DNA of 64,000 bases from Paenibacillus sp. BK033 (GTDB taxonomy: Bacteria; Bacillota; Bacilli; Paenibacillales; Paenibacillaceae). Positions 50,625 to 59,037 of the stretch are shown piece by piece. The DNA lies in contig NZ_SLVP01000002.1 in assembly GCF_004345425.1 (NCBI RefSeq), positions 372,001 through 436,000 on the forward strand, written 5' to 3'. The position numbers and the translations under genes are program-made. Numbering within the stretch: position 1 is the first letter of the stretch; every line of letters begins with the position of its first letter. The notes below the pieces were generated by a model. It was not told where the DNA came from, did not search any database, and worked only from the letters and a program-made list of their open reading frames with translations.

Positions 50625-52265
50625 TTAGCGCTTCGAGAAGCGTTCGAGCGCAGCCTGCTGAATTTGGACGGCATCGTCGATTCCCATGCTCTTAATCTTC
50701 TTCACGTAGTTGTCGAATTGATCGATAGGCTCCACGCCCATAATAAATTTCAACAGCATCTCGTCCTTGTAGGTATTAATATCCGTCATAATGGAGGCGA
50801 ACTTGCTGCTCTCGTCCTGCGTTGGCGTCACAAGCGGCATCTTGCGCTCAACCGTCGGCTTGGACCAGATCTCAAGGGCATCCTTCTGCTGCGGAAGCGC
50901 GAGATATTGCAATTGGAAGTTGTCGCTGAGCACAAACGGCGCACTCCATGTGGCACGGTTATACTTGGCAATGGCTTGCTGGCTGCTAACCCCGTTAGGC
51001 GGAGTCAACAATTCAGGCTTCAGGACAGCTCTGCCGTCCTGCATGGTATAACTTTCGCCCTCAATACCGTAGTTGAACAGCAATTCGCCTTGCTCGCCGT
51101 AGGCGTAATCGAGCCATTTAACGGTTTCGATCGGATTTTTATCGCTTGTTGTAATCGCGGCGCCAATCCCGTTAAAGGCAAAATCCTTCTGTCCCCAAAT
51201 CGCCGTGTCGCCCGGATTCAATACCGGATAAGGAGCCGCGACAAGCTTGAAGCCAGGATCTTTGTCCTTCATGAGACCGGCATATTTGCCGATTCCCCCG
51301 CCGTTATAGGTAGCCGTGGCGCCAAGCAGATTCGTTGTCATTTTATTGTCCAGCAGTTTCGCATTGGGCGCGGCGAAATCTTTGTCCAGCAGCCCTTCCT
51401 TATACCACTTGTTCATCGTCTCCAGGAACTGTTTAAATTCCGGCTGAATCGGGCCAAACTTGACGGTACCGTTATCCTGGTAGAAGCTGTTGTTGATTCC
51501 CCATGCGCCTAGGAACGGTGCATCCACATTCAACAGGTCTTTGTCCAAATAAAGCGGAATTTCGTCCGCCTGCCCATTGCCGTTGGGATCCTTCTCCTTA
51601 AAGGCTTTCAAAACGTTGTACCAGTCGTCAATGGTTTCCGGTTTTCCGAGGCCCAGCTTATCGAGCCAATCCTGGCGGATCGCAGGTCCGAAGAACACCC
51701 TTACTTTATCGTCGCCGCGGAGGAACGGGAAGGCATAGATACTGCCGTTATCCGTCGTGATTTGCTTCTTCCAGTCCGGATGCTCGTCTAGCAGCTTCTT
51801 CAGATTAGGCGCGTATTGATCGATAAGCTCGTTAAGCTTGATGATTTTCTTATCCTGAATCGCCTTCTCCGGACCGCCCAGATAATCGTTCCAGTTGTAC
51901 TCGATTACATCCGGAAGCTTGCTGGACACGATCATGAGGTTAAACTGCTCCTTCGCTTGCGCAGGGTCGAGCGGCGGGTGCTGGAATTCAACCTTTACGC
52001 CCGATTCCTTCTCCCTCTCCTGATACATGCCCATTTCCGCGTAGGTTTTCATTTGCGCTGCGGCTGCGGCATGATTCGCCACCCAATAAGTTAGCTGACT
52101 AAGCTTTGGCGTCTGCGTCTCCTTGCTGCCTGCCGTTTCCGCTTCGCTTGTCTGCTGCTCGGCGTTCCCCTTGCTCCCGTTATTCCCGCTGCTGCATGCC
52201 GCAAGCGATACAGCTAAAGCCGATACGGTCAAAATACTGCCGGACCATTTTAAAGTTTTGTTCAT
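50625..52265 (-). CDS. Extracellular solute-binding lipoprotein of a sugar ABC importer
   Basis: A 546-residue LplA-like lipoprotein. Signal sequence with lipobox LAAC (Cys24), then a Gly/Ser/Asn/Glu-rich tether. Mature protein begins near LTYWVANHAAAAAQMKTYAE. Family features include DVIEYNWNDYLGGPEKAIQD, GSIYAFPFLRGDDKVRVFFG and PEFKQFLETMNKWYKEGLLD. The frame begins at 52301, but ATG 52265 starts the signal sequence; AGGGGGAG lies 12 nt upstream. Controlled by the activator-like repeats and cre box at 52304-52440. Ligand unknown; GH95-like enzyme downstream suggests a fucosylated or galactosylated oligosaccharide. Confidence 0.92.
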   Translation of the reverse strand: MNKTLKWSGSILTVSALAVSLAACSSGNNGSKGNAEQQTSEAETAGSKETQTPKLSQLTYWVANHAAAAAQMKTYAEMGMYQEREKESGVKVEFQHPPLDPAQAKEQFNLMIVSSKLPDVIEYNWNDYLGGPEKAIQDKKIIKLNELIDQYAPNLKKLLDEHPDWKKQITTDNGSIYAFPFLRGDDKVRVFFGPAIRQDWLDKLGLGKPETIDDWYNVLKAFKEKDPNGNGQADEIPLYLDKDLLNVDAPFLGAWGINNSFYQDNGTVKFGPIQPEFKQFLETMNKWYKEGLLDKDFAAPNAKLLDNKMTTNLLGATATYNGGGIGKYAGLMKDKDPGFKLVAAPYPVLNPGDTAIWGQKDFAFNGIGAAITTSDKNPIETVKWLDYAYGEQGELLFNYGIEGESYTMQDGRAVLKPELLTPPNGVSSQQAIAKYNRATWSAPFVLSDNFQLQYLALPQQKDALEIWSKPTVERKMPLVTPTQDESSKFASIMTDINTYKDEMLLKFIMGVEPIDQFDNYVKKIKSMGIDDAVQIQQAALERFSKR

Positions 52266-52303
52266 GCGTGTGAACACTCCCCCTGAATTAGTGGTCATCA
52301 TCT

Positions 52304-52317
52304 TGCAAGCGCTTACG
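52304..52317 (-). promoter_or_regulatory. cre box ahead of the second binding-protein operon
   Basis: TGCAAGCGCTTACG (plus strand) matches TGTAAGCGCTTACA at 12 of 14 positions with a perfect AAGCGCTT core. It lies 39 nt before the ATG and 65 nt downstream of the likely -10 box, suited to a CcpA roadblock. Confidence 0.7.
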
Positions 52318-52381
52318 ATTCCAAGTGTACGTTCGGAGGCCAGGATGCGCCTATGCTCTACTTTTCATCTGCGCTGCCTTT

Positions 52382-52411
52382 TCATAAGATTTCGGCACAT
52401 GCAAAAAACAA
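52382..52411 (-). promoter_or_regulatory. Likely promoter of the second binding-protein operon
   Basis: Minus strand: TTGTTT (52406-52411), 18 nt, TTATGA (52382-52387). Both hexamers are weak, consistent with dependence on an activator; the -35 hexamer overlaps the proximal copy of the direct repeat. Confidence 0.4.
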
Positions 52412-52440
52412 GTCAGTTCAACCTTAAAACCGGTCAGTTC
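52405..52440 (-). promoter_or_regulatory. 21-bp-period direct repeat GAACTGAC-N2-GTTTT, likely AraC-type operator
   Basis: Two 15-bp units identical at 13 positions (52405-52419 and 52426-52440) are spaced exactly 21 bp. They lie between the membrane AraC regulator gene and the binding-protein gene it should control, and directly abut the -35 region. Confidence 0.6.
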
Positions 52441-52453
52441 TCGATTTGAAATG

Positions 52454-52480
52454 AAAAAGACAGCCTCATGGAGACTGCCT
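52454..52480 (-). terminator. Terminator after the membrane AraC gene
   Basis: A 10-bp stem with two G-U pairs (52458-52480), followed on the minus strand by TTTTTCATTTC, 2 nt past the stop. It isolates the regulator gene from the binding-protein operon. Confidence 0.8.
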
Positions 52481-52482
52481 TG

Positions 52483-54873
52483 CTATTCACTGAAGCTAAT
52501 GGCATCCGGTACAATGGTCTCCCGGTACTTACCGGGCGTAATCCCCTCCAGCTTCTTGAAGCCCCTAATAAAGACTACGTCATTGTTGTAACCGACCAGC
52601 TGCGCGATTTGGGCGATCGTCAGATCCTTGTTGTCCATCAGCTGCTTAGCGGCCTTCATCCGCTTCTGGGTAATGTAATCGATCAAGTTCTGGCCTTGAT
52701 TTTTCTTAAAGAACGTTGAGATATACGGCGGGGTCATCCGGAAATGCTCGGCGATCATCGCAAGCCCCAGATTCGAATCGCCAAGCATCTGCTCTACGTA
52801 ATCGAGAATATCCTGAAGCAGCTGAGTGCGGTGATCGGATCGTTCCACGTTGAATGACCTGGTAAGCGTGTCATACAACTCCTTCGTCTTGCGTTGCATT
52901 CCCTCTGCCGTTGTATAGGTAAACACAGCTTTTATCGGATCAAAGTCCTCGCCAAGCTCCTCCAGCTGATTCATATTGGCCGAATTCATGATCTTAAGGA
53001 AGGTGCTGATAATATTGAAAAACAAACATTTTCCCATCTCCGGGGTGAAATGGCTGGACGAGAAATTCATTTCGTAGATTTTGTCCAGCAGCTTCCCGGC
53101 ATTGTCGGTATCCCCGCTTCTCACGAAATTCGTCAGCTGAATCTCGCTTTCAAGCGGATAGTAATAATGCTGCTTGGTGCTGGCAAGATCCTGGAAATAA
53201 ATAATGGCGTTTTTGCCCAAAATCAGCCTGTATTCCAAAGCGGCCAATGCTTCTGGATACGAATTCCGGATTGCTTTCGGACCTTCGTGGATGCCTCCGG
53301 TTGCGATCGTCACTCCGATTCTGAATTTCTTCGAAAGTATCTCGTAAAGGGACTGCACGATATCGCAAATGACGGCTTCCTCGCTCCTTCGCTCCTTATC
53401 CAGATTAATCAGGAAAGCAAGCCGGTCCCGTTCGAGCTCCACGACATATCCCTTCTGCGGAGAGACGATCAGATCGATTCCAATGTTGGATACCACGAAT
53501 CTGGCTCTTGCCCATTTCTCTTCATCCTCATCGGAGAAAAGCTGCACATCCTCGATTTTCACAAGAAAAACGGCAAACCGGTCGCTAATAAAATTCAAAT
53601 TCATGAAATGCAGGGACTCTTCGCTCTCGGAGGACAAATCCACATCCATATAGCCGTGAAGCAGGCGGGACAAGTAATTCGCGCGAATGAACGGTGTCTG
53701 CCTGGTCAGCGTGTTCCGCAAATGCTTTTCTTCGTGGATGGATCCCTCAAACGTCTGCCTTATGAACTCGTATTCATTGTAGAAGGAGCGTCCGTTTATG
53801 GCTTTGCCGCGCATAATCGCATGTATGGTGGCATGCAGCGGCTTATAGCTGCGGTATACCCCCACTATGACGGCAAGCAGGCCGGCGATCAGGCATAAGA
53901 GAAATAATCCAAGCGACCAGCTTTGAATCTGATTCACCTGCTTCATGAACACATTGTTCGGGGTAATCGATACATAACGGAAGCTCGCTTTCTGAGAGCT
54001 GACGAACGATACCATCTGATCCACTCCACCCATCTTGTAAGCGAAAGGGGCATTGGTCTGATCCATTCGCTTAAGCAGATCCGCGGGGAACAACGCAGAG
54101 CCGGTGCTCATTATCGTCTGTCCTTCGTTATCGAGAATATAGATGTCGCTGTTGCTTGCCGATTCAAGCTGGGCGAACATGGCTTTGATCTCGTTCACAT
54201 CGATCAGAACGATAAAGTTCCCCAGATGATCCGACGGCGAGCTGACGGGCAGCGTCTGTTCGTACACGATGACATCGCCCGGAATAACCTCGAGACTGGC
54301 GAGCGGATTTAGACCGCGGGAGAGCGAAGCAACCGGCAGGTAGGCCGATTGATGCGTGCTTTCCAGCATTCCGGTTTTCCACTGCTCGTAGGATTGATCT
54401 TTAAAGGTATAATTTGTTTCGTAAAACGTATGCGAATCCGTAAGCTGATCGGATTTAATGATCGTATCGCTTCGAGAGAAATAAACGAAATAATCAAAGA
54501 TAAAGCTGCTGGTCATATTTCGGTACCGAGCCAGCTTGTCCCGCATGAATTCGACGAACTGATACCGGTCCGCGCTGCTTGGATGTCCCTGTATCTTCAG
54601 CATGTAATCCAGCTTGGGATCAAAGACGACCTGACGGGCGAGCAGATCCACTTCCGACAATTTATTGTCGAGCGTGAGCCTCAGCTGCTCCAGCATCGCT
54701 TCATTGGACCGATTCGTGCTTTTCTCGAGGCTGTTCTCAACCTTCGCGTACAGAAATACGCCCATCGCGAGAGGGATAAGAAGAATAAAAAGATTGGAGA
54801 CAATCATGGTTTGGAGCGCTTGGCTTCTATTGCGGAATAACCTCTTATGAATCGGCAGATGCAAGCTAATCAC
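52483..54873 (-). CDS. Membrane-bound AraC-family sensor-regulator
   Basis: A 796-residue one-component regulator. Membrane segment at about 22-44 (MIVSNLFILLIPLAMGVFLY), an extracellular sensor of about 255 residues (Cache-like, with VIVYEQTLPVSSPSDHLGNF and IYILDNEGQTIMS), a second membrane segment (SLGLFLLCLIAGLLAVIVGV), a long cytoplasmic linker, and a C-terminal AraC double helix-turn-helix (LAMIAEHFRMTPPYISTFFK and IAQIAQLVGYNNDVVFIRGF). This kinase-free arrangement is common in Paenibacillus next to sugar importers. GTG start with AGGATGG upstream. It probably senses sugar outside and switches on the downstream operon through the direct repeat at 52405-52440. Confidence 0.92.
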   Translation of the reverse strand: MISLHLPIHKRLFRNRSQALQTMIVSNLFILLIPLAMGVFLYAKVENSLEKSTNRSNEAMLEQLRLTLDNKLSEVDLLARQVVFDPKLDYMLKIQGHPSSADRYQFVEFMRDKLARYRNMTSSFIFDYFVYFSRSDTIIKSDQLTDSHTFYETNYTFKDQSYEQWKTGMLESTHQSAYLPVASLSRGLNPLASLEVIPGDVIVYEQTLPVSSPSDHLGNFIVLIDVNEIKAMFAQLESASNSDIYILDNEGQTIMSTGSALFPADLLKRMDQTNAPFAYKMGGVDQMVSFVSSQKASFRYVSITPNNVFMKQVNQIQSWSLGLFLLCLIAGLLAVIVGVYRSYKPLHATIHAIMRGKAINGRSFYNEYEFIRQTFEGSIHEEKHLRNTLTRQTPFIRANYLSRLLHGYMDVDLSSESEESLHFMNLNFISDRFAVFLVKIEDVQLFSDEDEEKWARARFVVSNIGIDLIVSPQKGYVVELERDRLAFLINLDKERRSEEAVICDIVQSLYEILSKKFRIGVTIATGGIHEGPKAIRNSYPEALAALEYRLILGKNAIIYFQDLASTKQHYYYPLESEIQLTNFVRSGDTDNAGKLLDKIYEMNFSSSHFTPEMGKCLFFNIISTFLKIMNSANMNQLEELGEDFDPIKAVFTYTTAEGMQRKTKELYDTLTRSFNVERSDHRTQLLQDILDYVEQMLGDSNLGLAMIAEHFRMTPPYISTFFKKNQGQNLIDYITQKRMKAAKQLMDNKDLTIAQIAQLVGYNNDVVFIRGFKKLEGITPGKYRETIVPDAISFSE

Positions 54874-54988
54874 GTCCCATCCTGAAGTGATCTTGCGGAT
54901 GCTATACTTCTGAGCCTGATAGGCATGAGGAATAATTTACTTACATATTCGCCTAATTACAAAAAGTTCCTTTAAGCTCCTTAAGAAT

Positions 54989-55022
54989 AAAAAAGCCGGC
55001 TCCCTGTAAATCGGGACCGGCT
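54989..55022 (-). terminator. Terminator after the CotF-like gene
   Basis: AGCCGG(C)TCCC pairs with GGGACCGGCT (one bulge), followed on the minus strand by TTTTTATTC, 20 nt past the stop. Confidence 0.85.
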
Positions 55023-55041
55023 GGCACTGTTCTTCAGGTTG

Positions 55042-55629
55042 TTATTGACGGAATGGAAACGTTTCGTTAATCGGTTGGCTCATAGCGTTCGCCGCAGGCT
55101 GATACGTCTGAAGAATCGTATTGGTCGTCTCTTCCTTCATCGTTGGCACTTGATAATAGCCCATGCGATTCATGTATTGCCATACCTCGTAAGCTTGCTC
55201 GGCACAATTTACGGAGCCTTGCTGAAGCATGCGGCGAACCTGCGGATCCGCGCATTCCAAGGCCGCCATCATTTTTTTCGCTGCCGAATTCTTATGACAG
55301 AGCAGCATTGCGGTCGCGATGGCGCGGTCGTCAAACGTGCTGCCTGTAAGATTCGGGCTTTGCGGCGCCGGATGATCCAGACCGTATTTTGGCGTTTGAT
55401 TTTCCATCGTTCTATACGGTGTCATTTGCCCCGAGCCTTGCTGATTTAAAGACTGTACGGCCGTTTGGTACTCGCTCATCATCATTTGAGCGTGGCGGTC
55501 TAGAATTTGCGATAATTGTTGATCCGTAACCATGGAACGATAGAGTTGAAAGTGGTTAATGCCGTTGATAGCCGAGGTTAAAATTTCATGAATCTCCATG
55601 GTTTCGTGAGCGCCTAAATGTGCAGCCAT
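55042..55629 (-). CDS. CotF-family spore coat protein
   Basis: A 195-residue protein of the coat F family. It starts MAAHLGAHETMEIHEILTSA and includes NGINHFQLYRSMVTDQQLSQ, DDRAIATAMLLCHKNSAAKK and a C-terminal YEVWQYMNRMGYYQVPTMKE, the Tyr-rich region common to these proteins. The middle is Gln- and Pro-rich. The frame extends to 55842, but ATG 55629 preceded by GGGAGG is the evident start and gives the normal length. It is expected on the spore surface. It is divergent from the ArsR-type gene. Confidence 0.9.
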   Translation of the reverse strand: MAAHLGAHETMEIHEILTSAINGINHFQLYRSMVTDQQLSQILDRHAQMMMSEYQTAVQSLNQQGSGQMTPYRTMENQTPKYGLDHPAPQSPNLTGSTFDDRAIATAMLLCHKNSAAKKMMAALECADPQVRRMLQQGSVNCAEQAYEVWQYMNRMGYYQVPTMKEETTNTILQTYQPAANAMSQPINETFPFRQ

Positions 55630-55841
55630 TTGTAGATATCCTCCCTTAAATTGAGTTGCGACCGCGTTATTATATCCAAGTTTCCCAGACTCATCCTCAC
55701 TTGGTTCCGATGTCACAAACTGGTATATTGCATGGAAGGCAATGAAATCTATAGTGGGTATACGGGCGGCTTGTTTAAAAGCAAAAATTCCTTTATGGTG
55801 AAGGAAACATGGCAAGCTATAAAGAGCGTAGGAGTCATACA

Positions 55842-56753
55842 ATGATCAAAGCTAATAGAGATAAACATTTCCTGCCCTTATACGAAGCGCTGGCAAGCGA
55901 GGTCAGGTGGGGAATTATGGAGCTGCTCGCCGAAGAGGAAATGAACACGAAAGATATTGCCGGCCGCATGCAGCTTAGCCCTTCCATCATATCGATGCAC
56001 ATCCGCAAGCTTGAACAAGCCGGACTGATCGGCAGCCGAAGAGTTCGCCGGAACGGCGGTACCCATAAACTATGCTTCCTGACGGAAAGGCATATCGAGA
56101 TTGAATTGCCCTTCGCCAGCAAGCCCCGGCCATTCAGAGAGCAATCCATCCCGGTCGGCCATTATACCGCCTTTGAGGTCTATCCGACCTGCGGGCTTGG
56201 AACGCGGGAGATGGAGATCGGCGTCTGGGACGATCCCCGTTATTTTCTCGATCCGGAACGGGTCAATGCCTCTATTCTCTGGTTTGGGAAAGGATACGTG
56301 GAATACAAAACGCCTAACTATTTGCAGCCGGAACAAGTCGTCAGCGTCTTGGAAATTTCCATGGAAATCGCTTCGGAAGCACCCGGTCTCAGCGATTATT
56401 GGCCTTCCGATATTGCCTTCGCTTTTAACGGAATAGACCTCGGGACCTGGACAAGTCCGGCCGATTTCGGGAGGGCCGCGCGCGGCAGGTATACGCCGGA
56501 TTGGTGGCACCGCAACGTGAATCAATACGGGCTATGGAAGACGATTCGCGTGGATAAGGAAGGCACCTTTATGGATAACGAACGAATGTCTGATGTTTCC
56601 ATTGCCGATCTTCGTCTGGCGGAGCCGTTTTGGACGCTTCGTTTTACGGTAGACGAATCCAGTCCTAACGTTGGCGGACTGACGCTGTATGGCGCGGGCT
56701 TTGGCAATCACGATAAGGACATCGTGATCCGCGTTTATCCCGAAGACGTGTAA
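55842..56753 (+). CDS. ArsR-type regulator with long C-terminal domain, next to GH43
   Basis: A 303-residue regulator. The N-terminal winged helix (ASEVRWGIMELLAEEEMNTK, IAGRMQLSPSIISMHIRKLE, IGSRRVRRNGGTHKLCFLTE) is ArsR-like. There is no classical metal-binding CVC motif. About 200 extra residues follow, rich in Trp, Gly and beta-strand patterns (YPTCGLGTREMEIGVWDDPR, NGIDLGTWTSPADFGRAARG, GGLTLYGAGFGNHDKDIVIR). They resemble a ligand-binding jelly-roll rather than anything in normal 100-residue ArsR proteins. ATG 55842 has AGGAG 7 nt upstream; ATG 55809 is an alternative. The GH43 gene follows 136 nt later on the same strand, so sugar-responsive control of it is inferred. Confidence 0.8.
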   Translation: MIKANRDKHFLPLYEALASEVRWGIMELLAEEEMNTKDIAGRMQLSPSIISMHIRKLEQAGLIGSRRVRRNGGTHKLCFLTERHIEIELPFASKPRPFREQSIPVGHYTAFEVYPTCGLGTREMEIGVWDDPRYFLDPERVNASILWFGKGYVEYKTPNYLQPEQVVSVLEISMEIASEAPGLSDYWPSDIAFAFNGIDLGTWTSPADFGRAARGRYTPDWWHRNVNQYGLWKTIRVDKEGTFMDNERMSDVSIADLRLAEPFWTLRFTVDESSPNVGGLTLYGAGFGNHDKDIVIRVYPEDV

Positions 56754-56889
56754 ATTAAATTCATATAAATATGAATTCATCTAAAATAGTTCGCCGCCTC
56801 CCTCTTACACCATTGAACGCTTGGCGCTTATGTTGTTTAATTTCCTTATTGGCGCCATAACCAACATTCGATGAATTAGAGGTAGCGGT

Positions 56890-58392
56890 ATGAAATTCAA
56901 CAACCCGGTTATTAAAGGCTTTTATCCCGACCCAAGCGTGTGCAAGGCTGGAGACACTTATTATCTGGTGTGCAGCTCCATGCAGTATTTCCCCGGCGTC
57001 CCGCTGTTCGAGAGCAAGGATCTCGTGAACTGGCATCAAATCGGCCATTGCCTGACCAGAAAAAGCCAGATCCAGCTCGAAAAAGTGAATAGCTCCGGCG
57101 GCGTCTTCGCCCCTACGATCCGCAACCATAACGGACGCTTCTACATGACAACGACCAACGACACTACCCGTCAAAACTTCTATGTATGGACGGATGACAT
57201 TTACGGCGAATGGTCCGAACCGGTCTATGTCGATCAAGGCGGCATTGACCCGGATTTATTTTTCGAAGACGGAAAAGCCTATTTCATGAGCAACGGAGCC
57301 GATGATTTCGGAGCAGGCGGGATCGTGCAATGTCAAATCGACATTTCAACCGGACGCAAGCTGACTCCGAGCCGTACGATTTGGCAAGGTACGGGAGGCC
57401 GTTTCCTTGAGGCTCCCCATATGTACAATATTAACGGACTATACTATCTGGTAGCGGCCGAGGGCGGCACCGAATTCGGACATATGGTTACTTACGCGCG
57501 AAGCGAATCCTTGCATGGTCCTTTTGAGGCTTATCCCCTCAATCCGGTCCTGACCAATCGCGATTTAGGCGGCTATGAAGTACAGGCTGTGGGTCATGGG
57601 GACCTGATTCAGGATCCTGAAGGAAATTGGTGGATGCTTCATCTGGGCTTCCGACAAAGCGGCCAATGGCTTGCTTATCACCATCTTGGACGGGAAGTGT
57701 TCCTTACGCCGGTTACCTTCGGAGTGGATGGCTGGTTTACGGCCGGCCATAACGGCACTACGCTGAGCAGCTTTGACACCGCGTTAATTCCGGATCGGAT
57801 TGTGCAAACCGAGAAAACTAGCTTCACGTTTGAAAATACGGACTGGAGCAAAGAGTGGTGTTATCTCCGCACCCCGGAGCCAGGAAACTATCTGCTTGAA
57901 CGGAACAAGTTAACGCTTAAAGGTACGGAAATATCCCTGGATCAGGCGGACTCCCCGACCTTTATCGGTATTCGTCAAAAGGACTTTATCGCGGATATCT
58001 CCTGCAATGTTTCCCTAACCGGCGGCGAAGCAGGCCTTACTCTCTATATGGATGAAAATCATCATTATGACTTCGCCATCCGTAAGACCGAAGACGGGTA
58101 CAAAGTGATTCAGCGCCTGAATATCGGCGATATTAAAACCATTGTGCACGATGTGAATTTGAAGCAAATTAATCATGCGTCACTGCTCATCAAAGCTAGC
58201 CATTCCCGCTACAGCTTCCATCTCTTTACGGACGGCGGGTTGATTGACTTGGGATCGGCACAGACGAAGTACCTCTCATCGGAAGTCGCCGGTGGATTTA
58301 CAGGCGTTATTATCGGGCTTTATGCCCAAGGTCGTAACTCTCAAGCAGAGTTCTCGAATTTCAAATGCGATTATTCTCCTAACCCTTCATAA
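56890..58392 (+). CDS. GH43 beta-xylosidase / alpha-L-arabinofuranosidase
   Basis: A 500-residue intracellular enzyme. The catalytic beta-propeller (1-300) begins NPVIKGFYPDPSV with catalytic base Asp14. The pKa-setting aspartate lies in GGIDPDLFF (Asp120 or Asp122), and the acid Glu174 in RFLEAPHMYNING. A C-terminal beta-sandwich (about 320-500: FIGIRQKDFIADISCNVSLT, GGFTGVIIGLYAQGRN) is the GH43_C2-type domain of beta-xylosidases. It releases xylose or arabinose from short imported oligosaccharides. AGAGG precedes the ATG. An inverted repeat ATTCATA / TATGAAT at about 56758-56775 in the promoter region may be a regulator site. Confidence 0.93.
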   Translation: MKFNNPVIKGFYPDPSVCKAGDTYYLVCSSMQYFPGVPLFESKDLVNWHQIGHCLTRKSQIQLEKVNSSGGVFAPTIRNHNGRFYMTTTNDTTRQNFYVWTDDIYGEWSEPVYVDQGGIDPDLFFEDGKAYFMSNGADDFGAGGIVQCQIDISTGRKLTPSRTIWQGTGGRFLEAPHMYNINGLYYLVAAEGGTEFGHMVTYARSESLHGPFEAYPLNPVLTNRDLGGYEVQAVGHGDLIQDPEGNWWMLHLGFRQSGQWLAYHHLGREVFLTPVTFGVDGWFTAGHNGTTLSSFDTALIPDRIVQTEKTSFTFENTDWSKEWCYLRTPEPGNYLLERNKLTLKGTEISLDQADSPTFIGIRQKDFIADISCNVSLTGGEAGLTLYMDENHHYDFAIRKTEDGYKVIQRLNIGDIKTIVHDVNLKQINHASLLIKASHSRYSFHLFTDGGLIDLGSAQTKYLSSEVAGGFTGVIIGLYAQGRNSQAEFSNFKCDYSPNPS

Positions 58393-58425
58393 ACAAAGCC
58401 CCACCGATGGTGGGGCTTTGTTTTT
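58392..58425 (+). terminator. Strong terminator after the GH43 gene
   Basis: A perfect 12-bp stem CAAAGCCCCACC / GGTGGGGCTTTG with a GAT loop, followed by TTTTT; 2 nt past the stop. It may also serve the convergent GNAT gene. Confidence 0.95.
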
Positions 58426-58436
58426 ATGTCAATCCT

Positions 58437-58913
58437 TTAGTTGTAGGTCATCCAAACCGTACTCCCCACGACTTCGAACTGCTGTTTGAACCAAAAGTTT
58501 TGCGATTTATCGAGCGAATAGACATACATCTTTTTATTCGGGTATTTCGCTTTCAGCCAATTCATGAAGTACGCCGCATACCCTTTTCCTTCATACTCCT
58601 TCAGCACATCCAAGGCTTCGATAAATATAAAGTTCGTCTCGTTCTTGATATCAATATAGAAATCCTTCTCCAGGTACCGTTCATCCGGGTGAAAATAATC
58701 CTTCTCCGCCTTCTGAATCAATTGGTTACCTTGCGCGTATTCCCGCACGACTGCGTATCCAACCATTTCTTCATCGTTCTCAATCAAATAAATCTCTTCC
58801 GGTAATTCCGACGGCTCCTTCCGGCTCAATTCTCCGGCATGATAACCCGAGCTTAACCCGCCTAACAGATCTTGTATTTCCTTATCGAACGGCTTTGTAA
58901 TAATTGAAGGCAT
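58437..58913 (-). CDS. GNAT-family N-acetyltransferase
   Basis: A 158-residue protein. PEEIYLIENDEEMVGYAVVR, then a strand FIFIEALDVLKEYEGKGYAA holding the acetyl-CoA loop (EYEGKGYA) and the helix AYFMNWLKAKYPNKKMYVYS give a complete GNAT core. The end, FWFKQQFEVVGSTVWMTYN, is the family's last strand pair. AAGGGAG lies upstream of the ATG. Acceptor unknown. Confidence 0.85.
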   Translation of the reverse strand: MPSIITKPFDKEIQDLLGGLSSGYHAGELSRKEPSELPEEIYLIENDEEMVGYAVVREYAQGNQLIQKAEKDYFHPDERYLEKDFYIDIKNETNFIFIEALDVLKEYEGKGYAAYFMNWLKAKYPNKKMYVYSLDKSQNFWFKQQFEVVGSTVWMTYN

Positions 58914-58996
58914 TTGTATCTCCCTTTTGCTGTTTCATCGTTATATCAGACTATAGTACGCAGCGATTATAGTCAAATCCTATCTGGTTAGCATAT

Positions 58997-59024
58997 AAAA
59001 ATCCCGATCAATCAAGATCGGGAT
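58997..59024 (-). terminator. Terminator after the Bcr-type MFS gene
   Basis: A perfect 9-bp stem ATCCCGATC / GATCGGGAT (6-nt loop), followed on the minus strand by TTTTATATG; 14 nt past the stop. Confidence 0.85.
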
Positions 59025-59037
59025 GAATGCTTGGCTT

